Positions 1-8,600 of a stretch of 45,453 nucleotides of DNA are shown here, one piece after another. Numbering within the stretch: the first letter of the stretch is position 1; each line of letters starts with the position of its first letter. Source of the stretch: Deltaproteobacteria bacterium (GTDB taxonomy: Bacteria; Desulfobacterota; Binatia; UBA9968); NCBI GenBank assembly GCA_016193465.1, contig JACPSE010000062.1:1-45453 (forward strand), read 5' to 3'. The notes below the pieces were generated by a model. The model saw only the letters and a program-made list of their open reading frames with translations. It ran no database searches and was not told the origin of the DNA. Both the position numbers and the translations under genes were made by a program.

Positions 1-1
1 C

Positions 2-244
2 ATTTTCAACGCCCGCACGCCCCAATGGCAACCTCTCTACAATCCCCTCTCCAATCTGGTCTATAGCGCAACCGGCGCCAGCGTCGACACGGTTATCTGC
101 GACGGCAGGGTCCTGATGGAGGGGCGTGAACTCAAGACTGTCGACGAGGGGGGGGTTTTCGATGAGGTCGGCCGCCTCATGCCCGGCATTCTAAAAAAGA
201 CCGGCCTTGCGGAGAAGGTCAGACCTAAGTGGCCGATTCTTTAG
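2..244 (+). CDS. Amidohydrolase (chlorohydrolase/SsnA-type), C-terminal fragment
   Basis: The open frame enters from the left edge and ends at TAG 242-244, so only about 80 C-terminal residues are present. They read NPLSNLVYSATGASVDTVICDG followed by RVLMEGREL, the usual tail of metal-dependent deaminases and chlorohydrolases of the amidohydrolase superfamily, where the chain returns from the TIM barrel to the small beta domain. The metal ligands lie outside the window, so the substrate (guanine, S-adenosylhomocysteine, triazine-like or other) cannot be named. The molybdenum hydroxylase genes start 8 bp downstream on the same strand, which suggests a joint role in N-heterocycle or purine-like catabolism (inference). 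Confidence 0.72.
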   Translation: MFNARTPQWQPLYNPLSNLVYSATGASVDTVICDGRVLMEGRELKTVDEGGVFDEVGRLMPGILKKTGLAEKVRPKWPIL

Positions 245-252
245 GCTAAGCT

Positions 253-729
253 ATGCATCGGATCAAGCTCAAGATAAACGGGAAAGGCTTCGAGCACGAG
301 GTAGATTCCAGGCTCCTGCTGATTCATTACCTGCGCGAAAAGGCCCGGCTCACCGGGACGCATGTAGGCTGCGACACGGGAAACTGCGGGGCGTGCACGA
401 TCATCTTTAATGGTAAAGCCGTCAAATCCTGCATGATCCTGGCTGTCCAGGCCAATGGGGCGGAACTCACGACCATCGAGGGCATAGCCCAGAACGGCTT
501 CCACCCGATTCAAGAGTCCTTCATGGACAAATTTGCCGTTCAGTGCGGCTACTGCACTCCCGGCATGATCATGAGCGCCCACGCTTTACTTCTGGAGAAC
601 CCGGATCCCAACGAGACAGAGATCCGCGAGGCGATCGAGGGGAACCTGTGCATGTGCACGGGCTATCAGCAGATCGTCGAGGCCATAAGCCACGCGGCTA
701 AAAAGATCGGGAGATCGGAAAAAAAGTAA
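253..729 (+). CDS. Molybdenum hydroxylase small subunit, 2x[2Fe-2S] (CoxS/XdhC-like)
   Basis: This is the electron-transfer subunit of a xanthine dehydrogenase/CO dehydrogenase family enzyme, 158 aa, the normal length. The plant-type ferredoxin domain carries Cys40, Cys45, Cys48 and Cys60 (CDTGNCGAC...C). The helical domain carries Cys98 and Cys101 ([13 protein letters not shown]) and Cys133 and Cys135 ([16 protein letters not shown]), so all eight cluster ligands are present. It would pass electrons from the Mo site to FAD in the cytoplasm. The next gene starts 3 bp after its stop, so the S-L-M order is a tight operon. It follows an amidohydrolase by 8 bp. Confidence 0.95.
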   Translation: MHRIKLKINGKGFEHEVDSRLLLIHYLREKARLTGTHVGCDTGNCGACTIIFNGKAVKSCMILAVQANGAELTTIEGIAQNGFHPIQESFMDKFAVQCGYCTPGMIMSAHALLLENPDPNETEIREAIEGNLCMCTGYQQIVEAISHAAKKIGRSEKK

Positions 730-732
730 ACC

Positions 733-3138
733 ATGCTGAAGTTGGACGAAATTCTAGTGACGAGGAACTGGGTGGGCAAGCCAGTTCGACGCAAGGAGGA
801 TATTCGTCTCGTTAAGGGCGAGGCCGCCTACGTTGATGATTTGAACATGGATTGCTACCAGGCGGCGATCTTGCGCAGCCCATATGCTCACGCGCGCATA
901 AGCAGAATCGACCTCACGAAGGCCGGAGCGTTAAAAGGCGTCGTTGCCGTGCTCACGGGCCAAGAGGTGGCGCGCGAAACGAAACCGATCTCCGCCAGAG
1001 CCATCACCCGTCCCGCGACGCAATATGTCATGGCCGCGGACAAAGTCAGGTATGTGGGCGAGCCTGTGGCTGCCGTGGTCGCCGAGGATCGGTATATCGC
1101 AGAGGATGCCCTCGACCTGATCGAGGTCGAGTACGAACCGCTCAAACCCGTCGTTACTATCGAGGACGCGCTCAAGCCCGATGCCCCGTTAGTCTTTGAG
1201 GAGGCGGGGAGCAACGTGCTGATGCACGACAAGATGCAGCACGGTGACATCGAGCAGGCGTACCGGGAAGCGGATTTGACCCTGAAAGAGAAGTTTAAGG
1301 TCCATAGATACAGCTCCACTCCCCTGGAGCCCTGGGCGATCATCGCAAATTATGAAAGGGCGAGCGACTCCTTCGTTGTCTGGTCCAACGACCAGCAGCA
1401 TGGAAGAAGCCTGACCAATGTCTGCAACACCCTCGGCATACCGATTCACAAGCTGCGCCTCATAGTCCCCGATATCGGCGGCGGATTCGGCATCAAGCTG
1501 GCCTTGTGGCCCTACATCGTCATCTTGTCTCTCTTAGCCAAAAAGGTGAGTAAGCCCGTCAAGTGGATACAGACGAGACGCGAACATCTCCTGGCCGGCA
1601 GTCACGCTCCTGATGCGAATGTTGAGATCGAGTTGGCGTTAAAAAAGGACGGCAGGATTTTAGGGCTCAGGATAACGGACATACAGAACGACGGCTCCTT
1701 TGTCCACACTGCGGGCATCTACGGCCTCATCAAGTTCGCAACGATGGTTGGATGCTATGGCATTAAGGCTACCAGGGCAGAGCTACTCAGCATCGTGACC
1801 AACAAGGCGCCGACAGTTCAGAACAGAGGCGTTGGCAAGCCCACGATGATCTTTGCCCTGGAGCGGATGGTGGACATCGCGGCGAAGAGACTGGGTTTGG
1901 ATCCGTCGGAGATCCGCTTGAGAAACTTTGTAAAGCCGGATCAGATGCCTCACACGACGCCGTCGGGCGAAATCTACGAGAGCGGCGACTACCCGGAGTG
2001 TCTCCGGAAAGCCCTGAGACTTGTTGGATATGAAGAGTCGAAGAAAAAAAGGGACGACGGAAGAAAAACGGGTAAATACATAGGGATCGGCATAAGTTCC
2101 GGCGTCGAGCCTGGCACCTCGAACTTGGGCTATTACTACACCGCCCGAGGCCTGCCGGAATACACCGGCAACGCTGAAGGGGCCATCGTCGGCATCGACT
2201 ATGACGGGAACGTTAACGTCATTTTGGGATCCGTGGACTCCGGACAGGGTCACGCTACGACCACAGCTCAAGTGGTCGCAGATATGCTGGGCATCAGTCC
2301 CGAAAGAGTCTCCACGGCCAACACGATGGATTCGCTGATCTCGCCATTCCTGGGCCACTCTGGGGTTTATTCGAATAAGTTCAACGACGTGGACCTCGGC
2401 GCCGTCATTATGGCCACAAAAAAGGTCCGGGATAAGATGCTCAAGATCGCCTCCCACATGCTGGGGGCGAGCGTGGCAGAACTCAAGTTGAAAGATGGGA
2501 AGGTCTGTCTGGCAAAAAATGAAGAAAAGTCCGTTTCGTTCCGGGAGATCGCCTCTCTGGCCTACAAGAGGATACTCCTGCTCCCCGAAGGAGTGGAGCC
2601 TGGGTTGAAAGAGATCGCCTACTACAAAAACCCTATTGCAAAGCTGCCAAACCGCGAAGACTTCAACATCCAACTTACGCATTCCAATTCCGTCCACGTG
2701 GTGGTAGTGGAAGTCGATGTCGAAACGGGAACAGTGAACTTCCTCAGGTACGTGATCGTCCACGACTGCGGGAACCAAATAAACCCAGGCATCGTCGAAG
2801 GGATGGTCATAGGCTCGACGGTGCATGGGATAGGCGCCTCGCTCCTGGAAGAGTTCGTTTACAATGAAGAAGGGCAGCTTTTATCGACGACTTTCATGGA
2901 CTATCTGAAGCCCACAGCTATCGGCGTGCCAAAATTTGAGCTTGGACACATGGAATCGGCCTGCCCCTATACCCTGCTCGGAACGAAGGCAGTGGGTGAA
3001 GGGGGCTCTTTGCCCTCCTTGGCGGCCATTGCAAACGCGGTTGAGGACGCCCTTTCGCCCTTCGGAGTCAAGGTTACCTCACTTCCTATAACCCCTGAGA
3101 AGGTCTTAAGGGCAGTGCGGGAGACGAAGGAGATTTAA
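733..3138 (+). CDS. Molybdenum hydroxylase large (Mo-pterin) subunit
   Basis: The 801 aa catalytic subunit has the length of CoxL-type proteins. It would hydroxylate an unknown carbon substrate with water as oxygen donor. The molybdopterin-binding GGGFG motif is at residues 249-253, and the C-terminal GTKAVGEGG motif gives the likely catalytic Glu756. The active-site loop near residue 364 reads NRGVGKPTMIFALER and lacks the VAYRCSFR signature of true CO dehydrogenase, so CO is not the expected substrate. Purines, nicotinate-like heterocycles or aldehydes are family alternatives. It lies between the 2Fe-2S and FAD subunits, with 11 bp to the latter. Confidence 0.94.
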   Translation: MLKLDEILVTRNWVGKPVRRKEDIRLVKGEAAYVDDLNMDCYQAAILRSPYAHARISRIDLTKAGALKGVVAVLTGQEVARETKPISARAITRPATQYVMAADKVRYVGEPVAAVVAEDRYIAEDALDLIEVEYEPLKPVVTIEDALKPDAPLVFEEAGSNVLMHDKMQHGDIEQAYREADLTLKEKFKVHRYSSTPLEPWAIIANYERASDSFVVWSNDQQHGRSLTNVCNTLGIPIHKLRLIVPDIGGGFGIKLALWPYIVILSLLAKKVSKPVKWIQTRREHLLAGSHAPDANVEIELALKKDGRILGLRITDIQNDGSFVHTAGIYGLIKFATMVGCYGIKATRAELLSIVTNKAPTVQNRGVGKPTMIFALERMVDIAAKRLGLDPSEIRLRNFVKPDQMPHTTPSGEIYESGDYPECLRKALRLVGYEESKKKRDDGRKTGKYIGIGISSGVEPGTSNLGYYYTARGLPEYTGNAEGAIVGIDYDGNVNVILGSVDSGQGHATTTAQVVADMLGISPERVSTANTMDSLISPFLGHSGVYSNKFNDVDLGAVIMATKKVRDKMLKIASHMLGASVAELKLKDGKVCLAKNEEKSVSFREIASLAYKRILLLPEGVEPGLKEIAYYKNPIAKLPNREDFNIQLTHSNSVHVVVVEVDVETGTVNFLRYVIVHDCGNQINPGIVEGMVIGSTVHGIGASLLEEFVYNEEGQLLSTTFMDYLKPTAIGVPKFELGHMESACPYTLLGTKAVGEGGSLPSLAAIANAVEDALSPFGVKVTSLPITPEKVLRAVRETKEI

Positions 3139-3149
3139 GAGAGGGCCCT

Positions 3150-4007
3150 ATGTATCCCAACAGATTCGAATACTTCGCACCGACCTCTTTACAGGAAGCC
3201 CTCTCGCTACTCTCCATCTACCAGGATGAGGCCAAACTCCTCGCTGGCGGGCAGAGCCTCCTATCTCTCATGAAGCTCCGCCTGGCCAATCCCAAGTATC
3301 TCATCGATCTCGGCCACATCGCAGACCTCAATTACATTCGCCAGAACGGTGACAAGATCGCCATCGGCGCTATGACCACTTACGCTCAGATCAAAGACTC
3401 AGAGCTGTTACGGAAAGATTGTCCTCTTTTGGTCAAGACCGCCTCCGTAGTCGGCGACGTTCAGGTACGCAATCGAGGCACGATTGGCGGTAGCCTGTCC
3501 CATGCCGATCCTGCCGCTGACATGCCTGCCGCTGTCTTGGCATCGGGAGCCGAATTGAAAGCAGTACATCTCAATGGAGAACGATGGATCAAAGCAGAGG
3601 AGTTCTTCGTCACAACGTTTACAACCGCGTTAGCTCCTAATGAGATTCTTACCGAAATCCGCGCGCCCACTTTGGCCGGCCACAAAACCATCTATCTAAA
3701 AGCCGCGCCCAGGCCCACGGATTTTGCCATAGTCGGCATCGCCGCGTGCCTCCGCCTAGGACCCAACAATCGTTGTGAAGGGATCGCCATGGGAGTGACT
3801 GGGGCGAGCGATAAGGCCTACAGACCGCAAGCCTTAGAGAAAGCGCTCCAGGGGGAAAAACTTGACTTTTACACTATCCGCGAAGCCGCCGCCAGAGTCA
3901 CCGAAGGGATAGAAGTGAACGAGAATATCCACGCCTCATCGGGCTTTCGCTCCCACCTCGCCCAGGTCTACACAGCCCGCGCCATCCAAACGGCGATGAA
4001 CTCCTAA
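3150..4007 (+). CDS. Molybdenum hydroxylase FAD-binding subunit (CoxM-like)
   Basis: This is the 285 aa medium subunit, which takes electrons from the 2Fe-2S subunit to FAD and then to an external acceptor. The first FAD-binding stretch is AGGQSLLSLMKLRLANP (about residues 31-47) and the second is RNRGTIGGSLSHADPAADMP (about 107-126). Both are standard for this family. It is the last gene of the S-L-M cluster. The following 120 bp hold the promoter of the next transporter gene, so transcription probably ends or restarts there. Confidence 0.94.
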   Translation: MYPNRFEYFAPTSLQEALSLLSIYQDEAKLLAGGQSLLSLMKLRLANPKYLIDLGHIADLNYIRQNGDKIAIGAMTTYAQIKDSELLRKDCPLLVKTASVVGDVQVRNRGTIGGSLSHADPAADMPAAVLASGAELKAVHLNGERWIKAEEFFVTTFTTALAPNEILTEIRAPTLAGHKTIYLKAAPRPTDFAIVGIAACLRLGPNNRCEGIAMGVTGASDKAYRPQALEKALQGEKLDFYTIREAAARVTEGIEVNENIHASSGFRSHLAQVYTARAIQTAMNS

Positions 4008-4034
4008 GAAATAAACTCTAGCCCGCAAAAGACA

Positions 4035-4100
4035 TTAAAGTTTCCTTAACCCTAATCCTTGAGAGATTTAAGTTGACAGAGAGCGAGAACGGTATATATG
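4035..4100 (+). promoter_or_regulatory. Promoter 1 with shared 44-nt regulatory module
   Basis: The -35 element is TTGACA at 4073-4078 and the likely -10 is TATATG at 4095-4100, spacer 16. Upstream lies an AT-rich element TTAAAGTTTCCTTAA at 4035-4049 and ATTTAA at 4066-4071. The same elements at the same distances occur at 17577-17620 (+), 17492-17535 (-) and 36443-36486 (-). It serves the binding-protein gene starting at 4128. Confidence 0.75.
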
Positions 4101-4127
4101 CTCAGCCACAAAAGGAGGAAACAAGCA

Positions 4128-5747
4128 ATGAAAACGCGATTAAGCTTTCTGGCGTTGGCTTTGGCTGTCGTTGCAGCCGTCTTCCTTACGACTACGGTGC
4201 AGCCGTGGGCGGCACCAATCAGTCCTAAGGGGGAGTTGAAAATCGGGACCTCCTCTCTGGGTACGGAGGCACTGGACCCCTCTCTCAACTCCGTAACCGA
4301 CGTTAAGTTGTCGCTGTTTCCTATGTTTGATTCTATTGTGGGGGCAGCGCCCAATGGCCAGCTATCCAAAAATCATGGCCTGGCCCGAGACTGGAACGTT
4401 AAGCATCATAATGACCGCTCTACTTACACCTTATTCCTGCGCAAGGGAGTGACGTTCCACGACGGGGTCGAGGCTACGGCTGAGGATGTAAAGTTCAGCC
4501 TGGAATATATGATGCGGCCCGGCAGCAGAGCCTCCGGCGCCAGCGACCTCCGGTCTGCGGTCAAGCAGATAGAGGTCCCCGATCGATACAAGGTGGTGAT
4601 CCATACCTCAAGCCCTTACGGCCTCCTCCTTGAGACTGTGCTGTCTCCATTAACGGGGGGGCTAGGGCTGGTGCTGCCCAAGCACTACATCGAAAAGAAC
4701 GGGGAGGCCCACTTCAACCGCAATCCTATCGGGACCGGCGCATACAAATTCAAGGAGCGGGTGGTGGGTTCGCATATGGCATTGGAGGCCTGGGACAAAC
4801 CTCACTGGCTCTACGGGCTGCCGAAGTATAAATACATAACCTTCTTAATCGTAGCGGAAGAGGCCACGCGCATCGCTATGCTCAAGCGTGGGGAGCTTGA
4901 TGTAGCCGATGTAAGCCGCGAGAAACTCAAAGAACTAAATGACTTCAATGTTTTCCGTAAAAAAGACGAGGTGATGGTCCAGCTTCGGTTTTTCCAATTC
5001 GGTCCAGACGACATCTATACGCGTGAGCGACGGGTCAGGGAGGCGTTGAGCTTGGCCACCAACAGGGAAGCGATATTGAAACACATTTTTATGGGTACGG
5101 GGAGAATGACGGGGGACGCTATCAGGTACGGCACTCGGGCACTGGGCTACCGGCCCCTGCCCATTCCCAAGTACGATCCGAAGAAGGCAAGGAGTCTAAT
5201 GGAAGAGGTGATGCGGGAGAAGGGCTGGGACAAGGTGCGGATAACCTACGCCGCCATAGCCCGCCCAGGAACGCCCGAGTTGCCACTGATGGGAGAGGCC
5301 CTGGTCGGGATGTGGAAGGAGGCGTTCGGGGAACTCCTAGACATCAAGTATTGGCCTACGGACTATGGCACCGTGCGAAAACATCGCAGCAAGAAGGACC
5401 TCGCCAACGCGATGTGGGCGCATACGACGACCAACCGCTACGTGGGCGGCTGGAGAGGCGCCTTTGACCCGAAAGACGCGGACGGAGTTTTCTATGAAAA
5501 CGGAGGCTCACCGTACGTAGACCGGAAAGTGTTGACCATGCTTGATAAGTGGGAACGAATACTGGATATGCGGGAGTTTGGGAAAGTTCAATATGAGATT
5601 GCCCAGTATGTAGCCGGCAACTACTACTTCATCTCAATTGCGAATTTGGATCGCATGGTGGTCGCTAATCCGGCAAAAATAAAGAAATGGGATATGGGTG
5701 CTCACGAGTTTGATATTAATCTTCCTGACCTGTTTAAGGGAAAATAA
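4128..5747 (+). CDS. Oligopeptide/dipeptide-type ABC transporter substrate-binding protein (SBP family 5)
   Basis: This periplasmic binding protein of the DppA/OppA class delivers ligand to the permeases encoded downstream. I start it at ATG 4128 because AGGAGG lies 8-9 bp upstream and the product then begins MKTRLSFLALALAVVAAVF, a clear signal peptide. The in-frame ATG at 4098 overlaps the promoter and is unlikely. The product is about 539 aa, normal for the family. The family-typical segment RDWNVKHHNDRSTYTLFLRKGVTFHDG with TAEDVKFSLEYM follows the first 80 residues. Ligands of this family include peptides, opines, heme and glycosides, so the substrate is open. Confidence 0.9.
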   Translation: MKTRLSFLALALAVVAAVFLTTTVQPWAAPISPKGELKIGTSSLGTEALDPSLNSVTDVKLSLFPMFDSIVGAAPNGQLSKNHGLARDWNVKHHNDRSTYTLFLRKGVTFHDGVEATAEDVKFSLEYMMRPGSRASGASDLRSAVKQIEVPDRYKVVIHTSSPYGLLLETVLSPLTGGLGLVLPKHYIEKNGEAHFNRNPIGTGAYKFKERVVGSHMALEAWDKPHWLYGLPKYKYITFLIVAEEATRIAMLKRGELDVADVSREKLKELNDFNVFRKKDEVMVQLRFFQFGPDDIYTRERRVREALSLATNREAILKHIFMGTGRMTGDAIRYGTRALGYRPLPIPKYDPKKARSLMEEVMREKGWDKVRITYAAIARPGTPELPLMGEALVGMWKEAFGELLDIKYWPTDYGTVRKHRSKKDLANAMWAHTTTNRYVGGWRGAFDPKDADGVFYENGGSPYVDRKVLTMLDKWERILDMREFGKVQYEIAQYVAGNYYFISIANLDRMVVANPAKIKKWDMGAHEFDINLPDLFKGK

Positions 5748-5836
5748 GAGGGTTAGGCGATGATTAAGCACACCTGGAGTTGTCGGCCCACGGCGTATTC
5801 TAGGATATAAGCACCTCGGCGCATGAGGACCGTTAA

Positions 5837-6760
5837 GTGCAGCGCTACATTCTTTTTCGCCTTCTCCACGGAGTTCTCACCCTCTTTGTCGTAAGCTTAG
5901 TAGTCTTCCTTATTAGCCGAGCCACCGGCGACCCCACCTATCTCTTGCTTCCAGACGAAGGGTCTCTAACTAAGGAGGACTATGATATGCAGCGCCGCAG
6001 ACTGGGGTTGGATCAGCCCCTTCCTATTCAATACGTTACTTGGCTCGGCAAGATGGCCCAGGGGGATTTCGGCACATCTTATCGAGCGGGGCTCCCCATC
6101 GGGGAACTGATCGGGCAGCGCTTGCCCAACACACTGAAACTCGGCGTGGCCGCCCTCGGCTTCGCTACACTGCTGGCATTGCCTTTGGGGATTATCGCTG
6201 CCCTTAAAAAAGATAGCAGCATAGATACGGCCGCTAAAATAGTTGCCTTCTTTGGGATGGCAATGCCTCACTTTTGGCTGGGCATTATGCTCATTCTCAT
6301 CTTCTCCGTCCGGCTTGGCTGGTTGCCCACGTCAGGGATGGGCGGTCCGGTTCATTATTTGATGCCCGCATTTACCCTAGGTTACTCTTTTGTTGCCGCC
6401 GGGATGATGAGGCTAACTCGCTCCAGCATGCTGGAAGTGCTGGACGCCGAATATATGAAGCTTGTACGGATCAAAGGGGTCTCGGAGCGTCGGGCCATCT
6501 TGCTTCACGCGCTGCGTAATGCCTTGATCCCCGTGGTTACGTATGCAGGACTCTACTTCGCCCTCTTCATGTCGGGTTCAATAGTGGTCGAGACAGTGTT
6601 CCGTTGGCCAGGAATAGGCAGATTGGCTTACGAGGCGACGATGTGGCGAGATTTCCCTCTTCTTCAGGGAATCGTAGTTGTCGTAGCCGGTATAACGGTA
6701 ATGGTCCACCTAATGGTAGATATCGTTTACGCATACATTGACCCTAGGATAAGGTATTGA
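5837..6760 (+). CDS. ABC transporter permease, DppB/OppB type
   Basis: This is a 307 aa inner-membrane permease. The start is GTG 5837, supported by GAGGA at 5825-5829. An N-terminal membrane segment (FRLLHGVLTLFVVSLVVFLI) is followed by the DppB-specific periplasmic loop. The EAA coupling motif sits in EYMKLVRIKGVSERRAILLHALRNALIPV (about residues 206-234), with further membrane helices around it. It ends 1 bp before the DppC-type permease, so the two are translationally linked. The 89 bp between the binding protein and this gene hold no other gene. Confidence 0.93.
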   Translation: MQRYILFRLLHGVLTLFVVSLVVFLISRATGDPTYLLLPDEGSLTKEDYDMQRRRLGLDQPLPIQYVTWLGKMAQGDFGTSYRAGLPIGELIGQRLPNTLKLGVAALGFATLLALPLGIIAALKKDSSIDTAAKIVAFFGMAMPHFWLGIMLILIFSVRLGWLPTSGMGGPVHYLMPAFTLGYSFVAAGMMRLTRSSMLEVLDAEYMKLVRIKGVSERRAILLHALRNALIPVVTYAGLYFALFMSGSIVVETVFRWPGIGRLAYEATMWRDFPLLQGIVVVVAGITVMVHLMVDIVYAYIDPRIRY

Positions 6761-6761
6761 G

Positions 6762-7619
6762 ATGGCAATCCATGCTTTTACTCTAGAAAGAATGGGTCGC
6801 CCCATCTTCGTTATCTCTGCCGCGATCATTGGGGTATTGGTCCTTACGGCGGTTGCGGCAGATTGGATAATTCCCCACGACCCCAATGTAGGCAAGCTGG
6901 AAGATAAATTTTTGCCTCCGTTCTGGCTAGACGGGGGTAGGATGACCTATCCTCTGGGCACCGATTCCCTGGGCAGGGATTTACTGAGCCGTATCATAAT
7001 GGGGGCTCGGGTCTCCCTCATGGTCGCTGCAGCAGCTATCATTGCGGCAGGAGGCACAGGCACGGTTTTAGGGCTTTTGGCCGGATATTGCGGGAAGATA
7101 GGGGACGAGATCATTATGCGAACGGTCGATGGCTTACTGGCTATTCCCACAATCCTCCTCGCCATGCTCCTGGCGATTACCTTGGGACCTGGCATTGGAA
7201 ACCTTATCCTGGTAATTACGTTCCTCGTCTGGGCCCGATTTGCGCGAGTAGTACGGGGAGACGTGCTCTCTCTGAAGACGCGAGACTACATCGCCCTGGC
7301 CAAAGTTGCCGGCGCCTCTTCCTTTAGGATCATGCTCTACCATCTTTTTCCCAACGTGCTGAATACGGTGATCGTGATGGCCACGCTTCAAGTTGGCTAT
7401 GTCATCATACTGGAAGCGTCTCTGAGCTTCCTAGGCGTTGGGATTCCTCCGCCTCACCCGACCTGGGGCTACATGATTTCCACGGGTCGGTCACACCTCG
7501 CTACCGCCTGGTGGATTTCAGCCTTCCCGGGCCTCGCCATTTTGCTCACCGTCCTTGCTTTAAACCTTTTAGGAGATTGGCTCCGCGATACCCTTGACCC
7601 CAAGCTGCGGCAGATCTGA
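6762..7619 (+). CDS. ABC transporter permease, DppC/OppC type
   Basis: This 285 aa partner permease has an N-terminal membrane helix, the motif YPLGTDSLGRDLLSRIIMGARVSL (about residues 65-88) typical of DppC, and the EAA loop TRDYIALAKVAGASSFRIMLYHLFPN. The tail GDWLRDTLDPKLRQI is also standard. The + strand transporter run ends here without ATPase genes. The two matching ATPases are encoded convergently, starting 11 bp away on the other strand, which is an unusual split for this transporter class. Confidence 0.94.
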   Translation: MAIHAFTLERMGRPIFVISAAIIGVLVLTAVAADWIIPHDPNVGKLEDKFLPPFWLDGGRMTYPLGTDSLGRDLLSRIIMGARVSLMVAAAAIIAAGGTGTVLGLLAGYCGKIGDEIIMRTVDGLLAIPTILLAMLLAITLGPGIGNLILVITFLVWARFARVVRGDVLSLKTRDYIALAKVAGASSFRIMLYHLFPNVLNTVIVMATLQVGYVIILEASLSFLGVGIPPPHPTWGYMISTGRSHLATAWWISAFPGLAILLTVLALNLLGDWLRDTLDPKLRQI

Positions 7620-7630
7620 GCCAGGTTCCC

Positions 7631-8599
7631 CTAGTAAAGGTGGCAGGCCACGGTATGCCCTGGCGCTTCTTCTCTTAGGAGAGGTTCCTCAGCTCGGCAG
7701 ACGGGCTTCGCGTAGACACAGCGAGGGTGAAACAGACATCCTGGAGGGGGATTGAGGGGATTGGGCACCTCCCCGATCAAAGGACTTTCCTCCCTCCTAT
7801 GCCTTGGATGGGAGGGAAGGGCTGCGTAAAACAATGCCTGGGTATAGGGATGAAGGGGATGCGTAAAGATCTCATCGCTCTCTCCCATCTCCACGATCTT
7901 CCCCGTGTACATTATGGCGACCTGTTTGCTCATATACCGGACTGTCGCGAGGTTATGGGCGATCAGCAGGAAGGTAAGTCCCAATTTCTGCTGCAGATCC
8001 TGAAGAAGGTTCATGATTTGCGCCCGGATGGATACATCCAGCGCGGAGACCGGCTCATCGAGAACAATCAGACGGGAATAGGGAGCCAGGCTGCGGGCGA
8101 TCGCGATCCTCTGCCGCTGTCCGCCGCTAAACTCGTGAGGATAGCGGGCGATTGCTTCCGGGAGAAGTCCAACCTGAGTCAGCACCTCTTCCACCCGCTC
8201 CTTTAAAGCACTAGCAGAGAGGACGTTATTGATCCGAAGAGGCTCGCCGACAATATCTCCCACTCGCATCCTCGGATTAAGGGAGCTATAGGGATCCTGG
8301 AACACCGCCTGAACCGATGCCCGATAACGCTTGAGGGCCGTTGAGTTGAAACCATGAATGTCGGCCCCGTCGAAGCGCAACGTGCCTGCCGTCTTAGTCT
8401 CCAGGAGGAGAATGAGCTTCGACGTCGTGGTCTTGCCGCAGCCCGATTCCCCCACCAGTCCGAAGGTCTCCCCATGTTTGACGGTGAAGTCTATGCCATC
8501 CACCGCCTTTATCCATCCCACCACCCGCTGGTAGACTAACCCCTCGGTAACCGGAAAGTGCTTCTTCAACCCTACGGCTTCAAGCAGCAACGGAAGCAT
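7631..8599 (-). CDS. Oligopeptide-type ABC transporter ATPase, DppF/OppF type
   Basis: This 322 aa cytoplasmic ATPase has Walker A GESGCGKTTTSK, signature FSGGQRQRIAIARS, Walker B RLIVLDEPVSALDVS and the C-terminal oligopeptide-ATPase cysteine region PPGCLFHPRCVYAKPVC, which carries an Fe-S cluster in some relatives. The start ATG 8599 has GGAGG 8-9 bp upstream. It follows the DppD-type gene by 1 bp and is the last gene of the long - strand run. It most likely energises the permeases encoded at 5837-7619. Confidence 0.94.
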   Translation of the reverse strand: MLPLLLEAVGLKKHFPVTEGLVYQRVVGWIKAVDGIDFTVKHGETFGLVGESGCGKTTTSKLILLLETKTAGTLRFDGADIHGFNSTALKRYRASVQAVFQDPYSSLNPRMRVGDIVGEPLRINNVLSASALKERVEEVLTQVGLLPEAIARYPHEFSGGQRQRIAIARSLAPYSRLIVLDEPVSALDVSIRAQIMNLLQDLQQKLGLTFLLIAHNLATVRYMSKQVAIMYTGKIVEMGESDEIFTHPLHPYTQALFYAALPSHPRHRREESPLIGEVPNPLNPPPGCLFHPRCVYAKPVCRAEEPLLREEAPGHTVACHLY

Positions 8600-8600
8600 C

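Noticed and set aside
1783-2826. Long - strand open frame of 347 codons opposite the Mo subunit gene
   Set aside because: It is a shadow of the molybdenum hydroxylase large subunit with no family resemblance and no operon context.
733-3138. True carbon monoxide dehydrogenase
   Set aside because: The VAYRCSFR active-site loop is absent; the corresponding region reads NRGVGKPTM.
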